From CAXDOZ01 sp963991145 (lineage in GTDB: Bacteria > Bacteroidota > Bacteroidia > Chitinophagales > JABDMM01): DNA of 15,806 bases. This document shows positions 1 through 7,067 of this stretch, piece after piece. Numbering within the stretch: position 1 is the stretch's first letter; each line of letters starts with the position of its first letter. The DNA lies in the NCBI GenBank assembly GCA_963991145.1, contig CAXDOZ010000051.1, forward strand, positions 1-15,806, given 5' to 3'. Under the pieces are notes generated by a model. The model was not told the DNA's origin. It searched no databases and saw only the letters and a list, made by a program, of their open reading frames with translations. Made by a program: the position numbers and the translations under genes.

Positions 1-1
1 T

Positions 2-109
2 GTAATCTCTATTATAGTATTTAAATTTGCAGCTCTATCAATCATAGTACTGACCTATATCTTCTTATCGGTCATTAAAAACATATTGAAAAATGAACTT
101 CATAGCTGA
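2..109 (+). CDS. C-terminal tail of a membrane protein (partial)
   Basis: An open frame enters from the left edge and ends at TGA 107-109, leaving the last 35 residues of a protein whose start lies outside the window. The visible part is very hydrophobic (FAALSIIVLTYIFL) and ends in a short basic tail (VIKNILKNELHS), as expected for a last transmembrane helix followed by a cytoplasmic end. It overlaps the start of purS by 17 bases, which suggests translational coupling. A polysaccharide flippase or other polytopic transporter would fit, but 35 residues are not enough to name a family. Because no start is visible, a chance open frame cannot be excluded. Confidence 0.5.
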   Translation, partial: VISIIVFKFAALSIIVLTYIFLSVIKNILKNELHS

Positions 110-344
110 AATCGATATCATGCCAAAGAAAGAACTTCTCGATCCTCAAGGCAAGGCAGTAGAACAAGGTCTGCAACGCCTCGAGTTAAATGGAATTGAG
201 CAGGTTCGCGTAGGAAAGCACATCAGCCTGAAGATCACTGCTGCTTCTGAAGACGAAGCAAAGACTCTTACTGAGGAAGCTTGCAAGAAATTGCTGGCTA
301 ATCAGATTATGGAGTCATATGAATTCAGTATTCACGCTCAATAA
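93..344 (+). CDS. purS: PurS, small subunit of phosphoribosylformylglycinamidine synthase
   Basis: The 83-residue protein matches the PurS family in length and pattern: LDPQGKAVEQGLQRL near residues 17-31, VRVGKHISL near 39-47, and KLLANQIMESYEF near 66-78. In the family, PurS forms a small dimer that bridges the glutaminase PurQ and the small form of PurL. The complex converts FGAR to FGAM in cytoplasmic de novo purine synthesis. Neither purQ nor purL is in this window, so the gene is separated from its partners here. It overlaps the preceding membrane-protein tail by 17 bases and is followed after 8 bases by rsmI. No Shine-Dalgarno sequence is evident. The ATG at 93 gives the normal family length. 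Confidence 0.9.
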   Translation: MNFIAEIDIMPKKELLDPQGKAVEQGLQRLELNGIEQVRVGKHISLKITAASEDEAKTLTEEACKKLLANQIMESYEFSIHAQ

Positions 345-352
345 ATTAAGCC

Positions 353-1021
353 ATGGGTAAGCTCCTGCTTGTACCCACTCCAATCGGCAACTTAGCGGAT
401 ATTACTTTTCGAGCGATCGAATCGCTCAAGGAGGCTGATCTGGTGTATGCTGAAGACACTCGTACCAGCTCCCGACTCTTCAATCATTACAATATCCAAA
501 CTCCTCTCAAGCCTTTTCACAAGTTCAATGAGCATAAGATCCTTGACCTGGCAGTTGAGACTGTTGGGAGAAATAAGCTCACTGCCTTGATCTCCGATGC
601 CGGAACTCCCGGGATCTCCGATCCCGGATATCTGCTCGTAAGAGCTTGTTTGGAAAACAATATAGAAGTGTACTCTTTACCCGGAGCCACTGCATTTGTA
701 CCTGCTCTTGTAAACTCCGGGATCCCCTGCGATCGGTTTGTATTCGAAGGATTTCTTCCTGTTAAGAAGGGAAGGCAAACCAGATTGAAACTCCTTGCAG
801 AGGAGAATCGAACCATTGTCCTTTATGAGTCACCTCATCGATTGGTGAAAACATTAGGGCAGCTGGGAGAGTTTATCGGGAAAGAACGTCAGGCTTGCGT
901 GAGCAGAGAACTCACAAAGATCTACGAGGAGAACCGACGAGGAACTTTGGAAGAGCTTCAAGCCTGGTACGAAAAGAATCCGCCGAAAGGCGAAATCGTA
1001 ATCATTGTAGCAGGTAAATAA
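353..1021 (+). CDS. rsmI: RsmI, 16S rRNA (cytidine-1402 2'-O)-methyltransferase
   Basis: The 222-residue protein has the hallmarks of the RsmI/YraL branch of tetrapyrrole-methylase-fold enzymes: VPTPIGNLADIT near residues 7-18, AEDTRTS near 33-39, ISDAGTPGISDPG near 80-92, and YESPHR further on. Known family members use S-adenosylmethionine to methylate the ribose of C1402 in 16S rRNA, fine-tuning the ribosomal P site. It is somewhat shorter than the E. coli enzyme, as is common outside Proteobacteria. The stop codon shares one base with the next start (TAATG at 1019-1023), so it is very probably co-transcribed and translationally coupled with the downstream phosphatase. Confidence 0.94.
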   Translation: MGKLLLVPTPIGNLADITFRAIESLKEADLVYAEDTRTSSRLFNHYNIQTPLKPFHKFNEHKILDLAVETVGRNKLTALISDAGTPGISDPGYLLVRACLENNIEVYSLPGATAFVPALVNSGIPCDRFVFEGFLPVKKGRQTRLKLLAEENRTIVLYESPHRLVKTLGQLGEFIGKERQACVSRELTKIYEENRRGTLEELQAWYEKNPPKGEIVIIVAGK

Positions 1022-1818
1022 TGGACCTTAAACATCTTGAAGAGCAGCTGATCAGAATTTGTCGTAGCCAATCTGAGAATCTTAAAGCTGCAAGCGGAAG
1101 AATCCAACAGGCGAATGTTGAGGAGAAGGCCTACAATCATTTGGTGACTGAATTCGACAAGCAAACGGAGTTGAATATTGTAAATGAGCTTAAGCTTTTG
1201 CTTCCAAACTCCGGCTTCCTTACTGAGGAGAACACAGAAAACAACTTTGATTCTCACTCGGTGAATTGGATCATCGATCCTATTGACGGTACCACAAATT
1301 TTGTTTACGGCATTCCGGTCTTTTCCATTTCTATCGCCCTACGGGCGGATGATGAGATCGTGCTGGGAATCGTTTACGACCCTAGCAAAGACGAAGCATT
1401 TACCGCGATCAAAGGAGGTGGTGCAAGACTGAATGGTGAAACGATATCGGTCCGTAGGACCAAAGAACTTGCAAAGGCATTTCTGGCAACCGGCTTTCCC
1501 TACTTTGATTTCGATAGACTTGATGCCTACCTGGATGTTCTAAAAGAGCTTCTGCAGAAGAGCCACTCTATGCGACGTATGGGTTCAGCTGCCATTGATC
1601 TCGCCTATGTGGCCTGCGGCCGATTCGATGCATTCTTCGAATATGGTTTATCACCCTGGGATGTAGCAGCCGGATCGCTTCTAGTAACTGAGGCTGGCGG
1701 AACAGTAAGTGCATTCAACGGAAAGGGAGACTTCCTTTTTGATGGGGAGATAGTTGCGGGAACACCTTTGGTTCAGAAAGAGCTAAAGGAAGTGATTGAA
1801 CATCACTTTGCTACATAA
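1021..1818 (+). CDS. Inositol monophosphatase family protein (SuhB-like)
   Basis: The 265-residue protein has all the metal-binding motifs of the Mg2+-dependent, Li+-sensitive phosphatase superfamily: VTEFDKQTE (42-50), LTEEN with Glu70, WIIDPIDGTTNF with Asp86 and Asp89, and SPWDVAAGSLLVTEAGG with Asp214. Family members hydrolyse myo-inositol-1-phosphate or related sugar phosphates; some act on 3'-phosphoadenosine phosphates, and E. coli SuhB also has a transcription role. The exact substrate cannot be read from the sequence. It overlaps rsmI by one base and is the last gene of the purS-rsmI block. A hairpin begins three bases after its stop codon. Confidence 0.92.
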   Translation: MDLKHLEEQLIRICRSQSENLKAASGRIQQANVEEKAYNHLVTEFDKQTELNIVNELKLLLPNSGFLTEENTENNFDSHSVNWIIDPIDGTTNFVYGIPVFSISIALRADDEIVLGIVYDPSKDEAFTAIKGGGARLNGETISVRRTKELAKAFLATGFPYFDFDRLDAYLDVLKELLQKSHSMRRMGSAAIDLAYVACGRFDAFFEYGLSPWDVAAGSLLVTEAGGTVSAFNGKGDFLFDGEIVAGTPLVQKELKEVIEHHFAT

Positions 1819-1820
1819 AA

Positions 1821-1851
1821 AAAGCCCATCCCGAGACTTCGGGAGGGCTTT
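1821..1851 (-). terminator. Intrinsic terminator between convergent operons
   Basis: AAAGCCC (1821-1827) pairs with GGGCTTT (1845-1851), and an inner stem CCCGA (1830-1834) pairs with TCGGG (1839-1843) around the loop GACT. On the minus strand the hairpin is followed by seven T residues (bases 1817-1823 are all A on the plus strand), partly inside the stem, which is the classic form of an intrinsic terminator. It would stop transcription of the ExbB/ExbD operon, whose last stop codon is at 1873. On the plus strand the T-run is short (three, then C), so termination of the phosphatase transcript is possible but weaker. Confidence 0.85.
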
Positions 1852-1872
1852 CAAATCTTGAGTATAGGATAT

Positions 1873-2343
1873 CTAGTTATCTATTCTGATCAAAGTTGAA
1901 TAGTTGATCTTAAGTGCTTCAGCTTTTCTAAGCTCCTGCTTAACTTCTGTGATCAATCCCATTTTTGTCTCCTTATCAATACGAAGCGCAACGATCATAG
2001 CTCCCTGCTTTGCCGGAGGCATCTGAGAGCGGGTATTGAATACCCATTTTTGAACCTCGGCTGGTTGAGCGAAGGCGTCGTCTAACTGAATCCTTGGAGC
2101 ATCGCCATACTGTTCTGGGCGAGCCGGAGGACCGATGTAGATATAAGAAACAAGTGACTTCTTCTCCAATTTGGTCAACTCAGTAGCTTCGGGAAGCTTA
2201 TAAGTTACCTTAAGAGTTACATCTCTCATCACGGTAATAACCATGAAGAAGAAGAGAAGGATAAAAATGATATCCGGTAATGATGATGTAGGGATCTGAG
2301 GAGATTCCTTACTACCGTCTTTTCTAAATCGCTGTTTTAACAT
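1873..2343 (-). CDS. ExbD/TolR family biopolymer transport protein (second copy)
   Basis: The 156-residue protein has a short basic cytoplasmic N-terminus, one transmembrane helix (about 23-40) and a periplasmic C-terminal domain, the ExbD/TolR layout. Asp24 in SSLPDIIFILLFFF sits where the family's essential proton-carrying aspartate lies. With ExbB-like subunits such proteins form an inner-membrane proton-driven motor that energises TonB, Tol-Pal or related systems. It starts 27 bases after the first ExbD-like gene and is the last gene of the operon. It is clearly a different protein from its neighbour, as is usual for paired ExbD genes in Bacteroidota. No TonB gene is nearby, so the energised partner is unknown. 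Confidence 0.88.
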   Translation of the reverse strand: MLKQRFRKDGSKESPQIPTSSLPDIIFILLFFFMVITVMRDVTLKVTYKLPEATELTKLEKKSLVSYIYIGPPARPEQYGDAPRIQLDDAFAQPAEVQKWVFNTRSQMPPAKQGAMIVALRIDKETKMGLITEVKQELRKAEALKINYSTLIRIDN

Positions 2344-2370
2344 GACAATACTTGTGGTTTGTACCCCAAA

Positions 2371-2892
2371 CTATAGTTCAGGTTCAGCTTCTGAGAACTT
2401 CATCGGATAAATAGCTCTGATCTCTTTTCGCTCTTCAGAGGTAAGCTCAGAGAATACTCTACTGAACTTATTGAGAGAAGCATCATCCCTCACCACCCTG
2501 TAAGCGGCTTTGATCTCGTTCTGCACCTGGATATAAATATCATAGGAGCATCGAGGATCATTCTTTAGAGAGACAATTGCTTTTTGAGGATTTTCTGAGA
2601 GGTTTGGATCCTTTCCATTATTGGTCAGGAACTTCTCGGTCATATCCTTCAATTCAGAGATATCCATTAGGCGGCCTTCCACAAGTAGTTGATCGGCTGA
2701 GTTGATGCTAACTTCCAGTACATTCTTCTTCTTAACCTCTGGGATATCGATGTCCTCAACAAAAGGAGGAAGGATATGAAGAATCCCTTTATCGATATCA
2801 ATTGTAGTGGTTACGAGGAAGAAGATCAATAGCAGGAATGCGATATCCGCCATTGAACTGGAGTTAACCTCAGGCAATTTTCTACTTCCCAT
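2371..2892 (-). CDS. ExbD/TolR family biopolymer transport protein (first copy)
   Basis: The 173-residue protein starts MGSRKLPEVNSSSMADIAFL and has a single helix at about 15-31. Asp16 is at the position of the conserved proton-relay aspartate of ExbD/TolR/MotB-type subunits. The rest should be periplasmic and, as in the family, would dimerise or contact peptidoglycan or a TonB-like partner. The SSSMADIAFLLLIFFLV form is typical of Bacteroidota ExbD proteins. The start lies only two bases after the stop of the upstream membrane protein, which indicates tight coupling. Two non-identical ExbD subunits in one operon suggest a hetero-oligomeric stator (inference). Confidence 0.9.
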   Translation of the reverse strand: MGSRKLPEVNSSSMADIAFLLLIFFLVTTTIDIDKGILHILPPFVEDIDIPEVKKKNVLEVSINSADQLLVEGRLMDISELKDMTEKFLTNNGKDPNLSENPQKAIVSLKNDPRCSYDIYIQVQNEIKAAYRVVRDDASLNKFSRVFSELTSEERKEIRAIYPMKFSEAEPEL

Positions 2893-2894
2893 GA

Positions 2895-3560
2895 CTAGCT
2901 ACCTTGAATAAGTCCACGAATAAAGTCAGCAATCATTATCAGTATAGCAGTGAAGATCAGAACGTATACAGTGATAATCCCACCGTTTACCCGGCCAACC
3001 CAATAGTCTATTGTATCTGGCTCCAATCCGATTTTAGCTAATTCTTCAACGGTCATTCCATTGTAGAATGCGCTTAGTCCTGCAGTAACACCTGCCAGGT
3101 CAGTATTGATAGCAATCAATGCGATTACCAACACAATGGCAAACATGATAATGTATGAAAGGCTTGATTTGAAGTTGAAGACCAATCCAGCTATCAACAA
3201 TCCTACAACAAAGGCAAAAGCCGCTATGTAAAGCATGTAGACAGTGTTGCTAATCATAAATGATGTAACATCTGGATAGAAGGTCTCTTCAAAGATCACC
3301 TTGGTGTTATCGCGCTTGAACTCATACTTTTCCTGTTCGCTCATGCGCGGAGTTAGCGGTCCTCCGAAGATCTCGGTCTCCTCCGCTCTGTTTTTATCTA
3401 TAAGGGCAATTTTCTCATCTAGCATTTCCTGTGCCTGAATTGGGGCATCAGTTTTTGCAGAATTGTATTTCATAAGAGATACAATCCCCATGACAAGAAT
3501 CCATAGAAACAATAGAATAAGGACGCCCTTCCTTGCGTATTCTGTGATTTTGTTATTCAT
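2895..3560 (-). CDS. Multi-pass membrane protein of an ExbB/ExbD operon, function unknown
   Basis: I do not recognise a named family for this 221-residue protein. It shows an N-terminal helix (about 12-30), a charged hydrophilic stretch (about 33-100) containing a Pro/Gly-rich GGPLTPRM segment, two closely spaced helices (about 107-129 and 135-151), a second soluble stretch, and a C-terminal helix (about 195-215). It lies between the ExbB-like gene (20 bases upstream) and the first ExbD-like gene (2 bases downstream), so it is almost certainly made with the motor. An accessory or assembly role in that complex is the simplest inference. It lacks the MotA/TolQ/ExbB signature, so it is not simply a second ExbB. 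Confidence 0.75.
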   Translation of the reverse strand: MNNKITEYARKGVLILLFLWILVMGIVSLMKYNSAKTDAPIQAQEMLDEKIALIDKNRAEETEIFGGPLTPRMSEQEKYEFKRDNTKVIFEETFYPDVTSFMISNTVYMLYIAAFAFVVGLLIAGLVFNFKSSLSYIIMFAIVLVIALIAINTDLAGVTAGLSAFYNGMTVEELAKIGLEPDTIDYWVGRVNGGIITVYVLIFTAILIMIADFIRGLIQGS

Positions 3561-3580
3561 AACTCAGGGCTTTTCCTCGT

Positions 3581-4450
3581 TTAGTTATTTGATCCTTCGT
3601 CAGTCACTTTGTAGCGGATCAACATATCCACGAAAGAGATTGAAGCATCTTCCATGTCGTTAACCATACCATCGATCTTAGAAACAAGAGCGTTGTAGAA
3701 GATCTGAAGAATGATCGCAACGATAAGTCCGAATACAGTTGTCAAAAGTGCCACCTTGATACCACCTGCAACAACCGATGGAGAAATATCTCCGGCTTTT
3801 GCGATATCGTCGAAGGCCACGATCATACCAATTACCGTTCCAAGGAATCCAAGCATCGGTGCTAGTGCGATAAAAAGTGATATCCAAACCATTCCTCGCT
3901 CTAGAAGTCCCATTTGAACAGAACCATAAGCGATGATCGATTTTTCTACTACCTCGATTCCTTCGTGAACTCTATCAAGACCTTGATAGATGATAGAAGC
4001 AACAGGGCTACGATTTGAACGGCAAATTTCCTTTGCGCCTTCAACATCTTTTGTCTCAAGCTTCGCTTCGATCTTCTTAAGAAGACTCTTCACGTTTGTA
4101 GAAGCAAGTGTAAGCGTGATGAAACGCTCAATAACAAATGCAAGACCCAGGATCAAAGCAATAAGTACCAAAGACATGAAGCCAGGGCCACCGTCGATGA
4201 ATTGCTTAATTAGGACTTGTGTAAATGACTCTTCTTCTTCAACTACTTCTTCTTCTGTAGCAGCTGGAGTCTCTTCAACTGCAGGCTCTTCAGCTACTGC
4301 GTTGGAATCGACCATTCCAGAGTCCATTGCCATACCTGAGGTATCGGCAGCCATTTCGGCGGTTTCACCTTCTTCTTGTGCGTAAATCCCCTGGGGATTT
4401 AGTAGAAATACCGCGGCCAGCAGGGTGAGCATAACGGCGAGTTTCTTCAT
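3581..4450 (-). CDS. MotA/TolQ/ExbB proton channel family protein with signal peptide and acidic N-terminal segment
   Basis: The 289-residue protein carries the MotA/TolQ/ExbB core: a helix at about 91-108, a cytoplasmic stretch, a long helix containing LGFLGTVIGMI (200-210), and a third helix at about 229-252 with TTVFGL, whose threonines match the usual proton-path region. It is the pore subunit expected to work with the ExbD proteins downstream. Residues 1-25 look like a cleavable signal peptide ending in YAQ, and residues 26-75 form an acidic, Ala/Met/Val-rich low-complexity segment with runs such as EEEVVEEEES. With ExbB's N-out topology this segment would be periplasmic. It begins 48 bases downstream of a tRNA gene on the same strand; I see no terminator between them. 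Confidence 0.92.
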   Translation of the reverse strand: MKKLAVMLTLLAAVFLLNPQGIYAQEEGETAEMAADTSGMAMDSGMVDSNAVAEEPAVEETPAATEEEVVEEEESFTQVLIKQFIDGGPGFMSLVLIALILGLAFVIERFITLTLASTNVKSLLKKIEAKLETKDVEGAKEICRSNRSPVASIIYQGLDRVHEGIEVVEKSIIAYGSVQMGLLERGMVWISLFIALAPMLGFLGTVIGMIVAFDDIAKAGDISPSVVAGGIKVALLTTVFGLIVAIILQIFYNALVSKIDGMVNDMEDASISFVDMLIRYKVTDEGSNN

Positions 4451-4498
4451 GATTCAGTTGTATTTGGTTTAGATAAATAAATGTAAGGTTTTTCTTTG

Positions 4499-4585
4499 CG
4501 GAGAGGAAGGGATTCGAACCCTTGATACAGTTTCCCGTAAACACGCTTTCCAGGCGTGCGCCTTAAACCACTCGGCCACCTCTCC
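4499..4585 (-). tRNA. tRNA-Ser (anticodon GGA)
   Basis: Read on the minus strand, the 87-base gene folds as a class II tRNA. The acceptor arm GGAGAGG (4585-4579) pairs with CCTCTCC (4506-4500), with discriminator G at 4499. The D arm has the serine-like GGCCGAGTGGTTTAAGGC. The anticodon stem CACGC/GCGTG encloses loop CTGGAAA, giving anticodon GGA, which reads UCC and UCU. A long variable arm (TACGG-GAAA-CTGTA) is diagnostic of serine or leucine tRNAs, and the T arm AAGGG-TTCGAAT-CCCTT is intact. The 3' CCA is not encoded and must be added enzymatically. It lies between tatD and the ExbB-like gene, all on the same strand. Confidence 0.96.
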
Positions 4586-4605
4586 GGTCCGATTTGTCAA
4601 GGCGT

Positions 4606-4613
4606 CAAAAATA
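4606..4613 (-). promoter_or_regulatory. Candidate Bacteroidota -7 box for the tRNA-Ser gene
   Basis: On the minus strand these bases read TATTTTTG, an exact match to the Bacteroidota -7 consensus TAnnTTTG. The box ends 20 bases before the first base of the mature tRNA, a sensible distance for a short 5' leader. I see no clear TTG at the expected -33 position, only a T-rich stretch, so the call rests on the -7 box and its place. Confidence 0.5.
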
Positions 4614-4743
4614 GGAATTATAACGAAGATTAAAAATCAGTTCAAGTCTGCTAAATCCTTTGACAACAAAGCGTTTTGTTAATGTAAAGGATATGTAAAT
4701 GAGATATGCTCTTTTTAAGCTGATTTGACAATCAAATTACTTG

Positions 4744-5514
4744 CTAAATGCCAAATAATGACTGTGCATTTTGTGAAGTTTGATTTGCAATTTCATCGAC
4801 TGATGAATCTGTCAGATCGCTCAATCGCTCCGCTATGATTGGAATGTAGGCACTTTCATTTCTTTTCCCTCTATGCGGCGTGGGAGTCAGATAGGGAGAA
4901 TCGGTCTCCAGAAGAAAGCGGTCCAAAGGAAGAAATGGAATCACCTTATCCATCCCTCCATTCTTAAAGGTGATCACTCCTCCCAGACCTAAATGCATTC
5001 CAAGATCTACTAATTCCTTTCCGTCATCTACCGTTCCGGTAAAGCAATGAAGCACTCCTCTCAGTCTCCCATCCTGCATTTCCCTGATCACTTTCAGAAT
5101 ATCTTCCATTGATTCCCGACAATGAATTGCAACCGGTAGGTCGAGATCTTTCGCCCAGTCGAGTTGCTGCATAAAGGCATTGATCTGATCGTCTTTAAAG
5201 CTAGTATCCCAATAATAGTCTAGGCCAATCTCGCCAATTGCAATATGAGCGTGATCAGACGAGAGCTGATCCTCGATGAATTTCAATTCGGCCGACAGGC
5301 CGGAACCAACAGAACATGGATGCAATCCGATCATGGAATAACAGTACCCGGGATAATCTACCACCATGGACATCATGGATTCGAAAGTATCCTTCTCAAT
5401 ATTTGGGAGTAAGATCTTATCGACTCCACTTTCCTTTGCTCTTGAAACGACCTCTGCTCTATCCTCATCAAACTGATTCAGATATAAATGTGAATGGGTA
5501 TCAATAAATCTCAT
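4744..5514 (-). CDS. tatD: TatD family metal-dependent hydrolase / DNase
   Basis: From ATG 5514 the protein has 256 residues, the family norm. It carries the TatD metal ligands: THSHLY with His7 and His9, GEIGLDYYW with Glu95, IHCRESMEDIL with His131, LHCFTG with His156, and LLETDSPYLTP with Asp205. Characterised members are metal-dependent 3'-5' DNases implicated in DNA repair and fragmentation in the cytoplasm. The frame stays open to an upstream ATG at 5547, but I prefer 5514: it gives the conserved MRFIDTHSHL start, forms an ATGA overlap with the stop of the upstream gene, and follows a purine-rich AAAGGG. This overlap implies translational coupling to the helical protein upstream. Confidence 0.93.
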   Translation of the reverse strand: MRFIDTHSHLYLNQFDEDRAEVVSRAKESGVDKILLPNIEKDTFESMMSMVVDYPGYCYSMIGLHPCSVGSGLSAELKFIEDQLSSDHAHIAIGEIGLDYYWDTSFKDDQINAFMQQLDWAKDLDLPVAIHCRESMEDILKVIREMQDGRLRGVLHCFTGTVDDGKELVDLGMHLGLGGVITFKNGGMDKVIPFLPLDRFLLETDSPYLTPTPHRGKRNESAYIPIIAERLSDLTDSSVDEIANQTSQNAQSLFGI

Positions 5515-6932
5515 CCCTTTAGTTCTGCTACTTTCTCTTTTAACCAACCTACATCTGCAATCGGGCTGGTGTTTGAAATGTCTGACTCGAGTTTATTTAC
5601 CCGGTCTTTGTCTCTCGGTCTTACCCTGCTTGCCTGGGATGCAAATTTAATCAGGTTCATATAGCCTTTTCGCTGTTGCTCAGATAAGATCTTGTTTCGT
5701 CGAAGGAAAATTCTAAAACTATTAACCAGTGCTTCCATGCTATCAACCTCATCTAACTCATAGTAGGTCTTTAATAGAATAGAGCGGCTATCTAATGAAT
5801 AGAAGACATCGCTATACTCAACCTGCTGTAAGAGAGTAATTACCTGATCGTAATCTCTACGGTCGAAATGGACCCGGGCCATATTATATGTTAGAGCGTT
5901 CTCCCGCTCCTCATCCGGAAGTTTACTATTGTAATCCTTAATGAATGCTTCTGCCCAATTGTACTTTTTCAATCTGAGAGCATTTGCTACGATGTTCTTA
6001 TAAGTAGCCGCTGAGAATTGTCCTTCTGAAAAAATGATCCCCTCCGAGATTACCTGCTCATAGATATTAAAGAGATCCTGGAGAAATTCGGTCTTACCCT
6101 GATTCGCTTTTCGAATACAATAGTTCTGAGCAAATACATACATCCCTCTTAGCTCTTCATCTTCAAACTCGTTTCGCAAATCCTTTAAAGAGTCTAACAG
6201 TAATTTGAATTTGTCGAGATCCTCCGGATCGATTAGAGTTTGTAGAATTAGCAGATAGATCTTAATTGCTGGCTCTTCCTGAAACTCTGGCTCCTCTGCC
6301 ATTTCTAGAATCTCATCCATGAATCGATTTCTGTGATCCATCTGAAGAACTCGCTTGAAGTTGATCACAGAGCAAAAGAATCTAAGCTTATTAACTATGT
6401 AAAATCGGTCGAGATTTTCAGCACTTGTTTGAAGGGAACTGTCAATATTCTGTAGCGTGACCAAACTGGAAATTGAATAAAATCGATTCAGCTCTTCATC
6501 TAAGAGAAAGTTCTTTAAATAAGAATCAGTGCCCAGCTCTTCAAACTCCTTTCGAAACTTTCGGTAGGTCTTTTGATAATTTCCTTCTGCTTTATGAAGT
6601 CGAAGCGCTTCTAACAACTCCATGTTCTTTTTAAATGAATCAGAGGAAAATGATTGCTGAGCCAGAAACTCCTGCAGAAGTTTCAGCAATCGCGACATGA
6701 AGTGTCGCAATCGGCTGTCCTGGTGGGCTTCGCCCGGATAAAGTTCCGCCCACAGACTCGACTTATCTAAGCCCGGATCATTGTAATCGGGGCTGAAAGC
6801 CCTAATGAAATTATGCATCTCAAGGATGGTCTTGCTTTCATTGAAATAGGGTGAAGCAATGAATTTATCCAACCTCTTTAGCTCGCTTTCACTGAGCATC
6901 TGATAAATTTCTATCAGTTTCGTGTCATTCAT
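5511..6932 (-). CDS. Conserved-looking helical protein of unknown function, coupled to tatD
   Basis: I cannot assign a function to this 473-residue protein. It has no signal peptide or membrane helix and appears almost entirely alpha-helical, rich in Leu, Glu and Lys. The N-terminus (SESELKRLDKFIASPYFNES, residues 14-33) and the following RLRHFMSRLLKLLQEFL stretch look like a defined domain. The C-terminal third has TPR-like spacing, for example MARVHFDRRDYDQVITLLQQ. A cytoplasmic scaffold or repeat-type protein is plausible. From memory it resembles uncharacterised proteins restricted to Bacteroidota, but this needs a search. It ends in an ATGA overlap with tatD, and its start faces a T9SS cargo gene across a 218-base divergent gap. 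Confidence 0.75.
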   Translation of the reverse strand: MNDTKLIEIYQMLSESELKRLDKFIASPYFNESKTILEMHNFIRAFSPDYNDPGLDKSSLWAELYPGEAHQDSRLRHFMSRLLKLLQEFLAQQSFSSDSFKKNMELLEALRLHKAEGNYQKTYRKFRKEFEELGTDSYLKNFLLDEELNRFYSISSLVTLQNIDSSLQTSAENLDRFYIVNKLRFFCSVINFKRVLQMDHRNRFMDEILEMAEEPEFQEEPAIKIYLLILQTLIDPEDLDKFKLLLDSLKDLRNEFEDEELRGMYVFAQNYCIRKANQGKTEFLQDLFNIYEQVISEGIIFSEGQFSAATYKNIVANALRLKKYNWAEAFIKDYNSKLPDEERENALTYNMARVHFDRRDYDQVITLLQQVEYSDVFYSLDSRSILLKTYYELDEVDSMEALVNSFRIFLRRNKILSEQQRKGYMNLIKFASQASRVRPRDKDRVNKLESDISNTSPIADVGWLKEKVAELKG

Positions 6933-6942
6933 TACAGGAGTA

Positions 6943-6956
6943 GGTCTAACAATGAG
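6943..6956. repeat. 14-base direct repeat, copy 1
   Basis: GGTCTAACAATGAG occurs here and again at 7010-7023 in the same orientation, 67 bases apart start to start. This copy lies 11-24 bases upstream of the ATG of the minus-strand helical-protein gene, in its probable leader or promoter. Confidence 0.8.
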
Positions 6957-7009
6957 GCAACCAAAATAGCCTAAAAAAGGGTATTTATGTTGTAAACATT
7001 CAAATCAAG

Positions 7010-7023
7010 GGTCTAACAATGAG
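7010..7023. repeat. 14-base direct repeat, copy 2
   Basis: Second exact copy of GGTCTAACAATGAG, 127 bases upstream of the T9SS cargo gene at 7151. Both copies sit inside the divergent intergenic region. They could be paired binding sites for one regulator, or the trace of a small duplication. Confidence 0.8.
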
Positions 7024-7067
7024 CTGAATTTGTACTTTTTTCTGCCACTAAGGTGATAGATGTTTGT

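Noticed and set aside
958..1257. Minus-strand open frames opposite rsmI, the phosphatase gene and other genes (for example 517-816, 958-1257, 7876-8241, 12760-12957)
   Set aside because: Each lies wholly or mainly inside a well-supported gene on the other strand and has no recognisable motif.
3990..4385. A 131-codon open frame on the plus strand opposite the ExbB-like gene
   Set aside because: It is the antisense of the signal-peptide, acidic and first-helix part of the ExbB-like gene. The Ser/Thr-rich translation reflects the complement of Glu/Ala codons and shows no domain.
4596..4611. Possible fifth octamer array (GTCAAGGC GTCAAAAA) upstream of tRNA-Ser
   Set aside because: Only two units with four mismatches, and it overlaps the candidate tRNA promoter; two units do not establish a period.
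4665..4680. Hairpin AACAAA-GCGT-TTTGTT between tatD and tRNA-Ser as a tatD terminator
   Set aside because: The stem is six AT-rich pairs with no T-run on the minus strand, too weak to call.
5515..5547. Longer N-terminus for TatD starting at 5547
   Set aside because: The extra 11 residues (MVKRESSRTKG) lie inside the upstream gene and precede the conserved MRFIDTHSHL start, which itself sits in an ATGA overlap.
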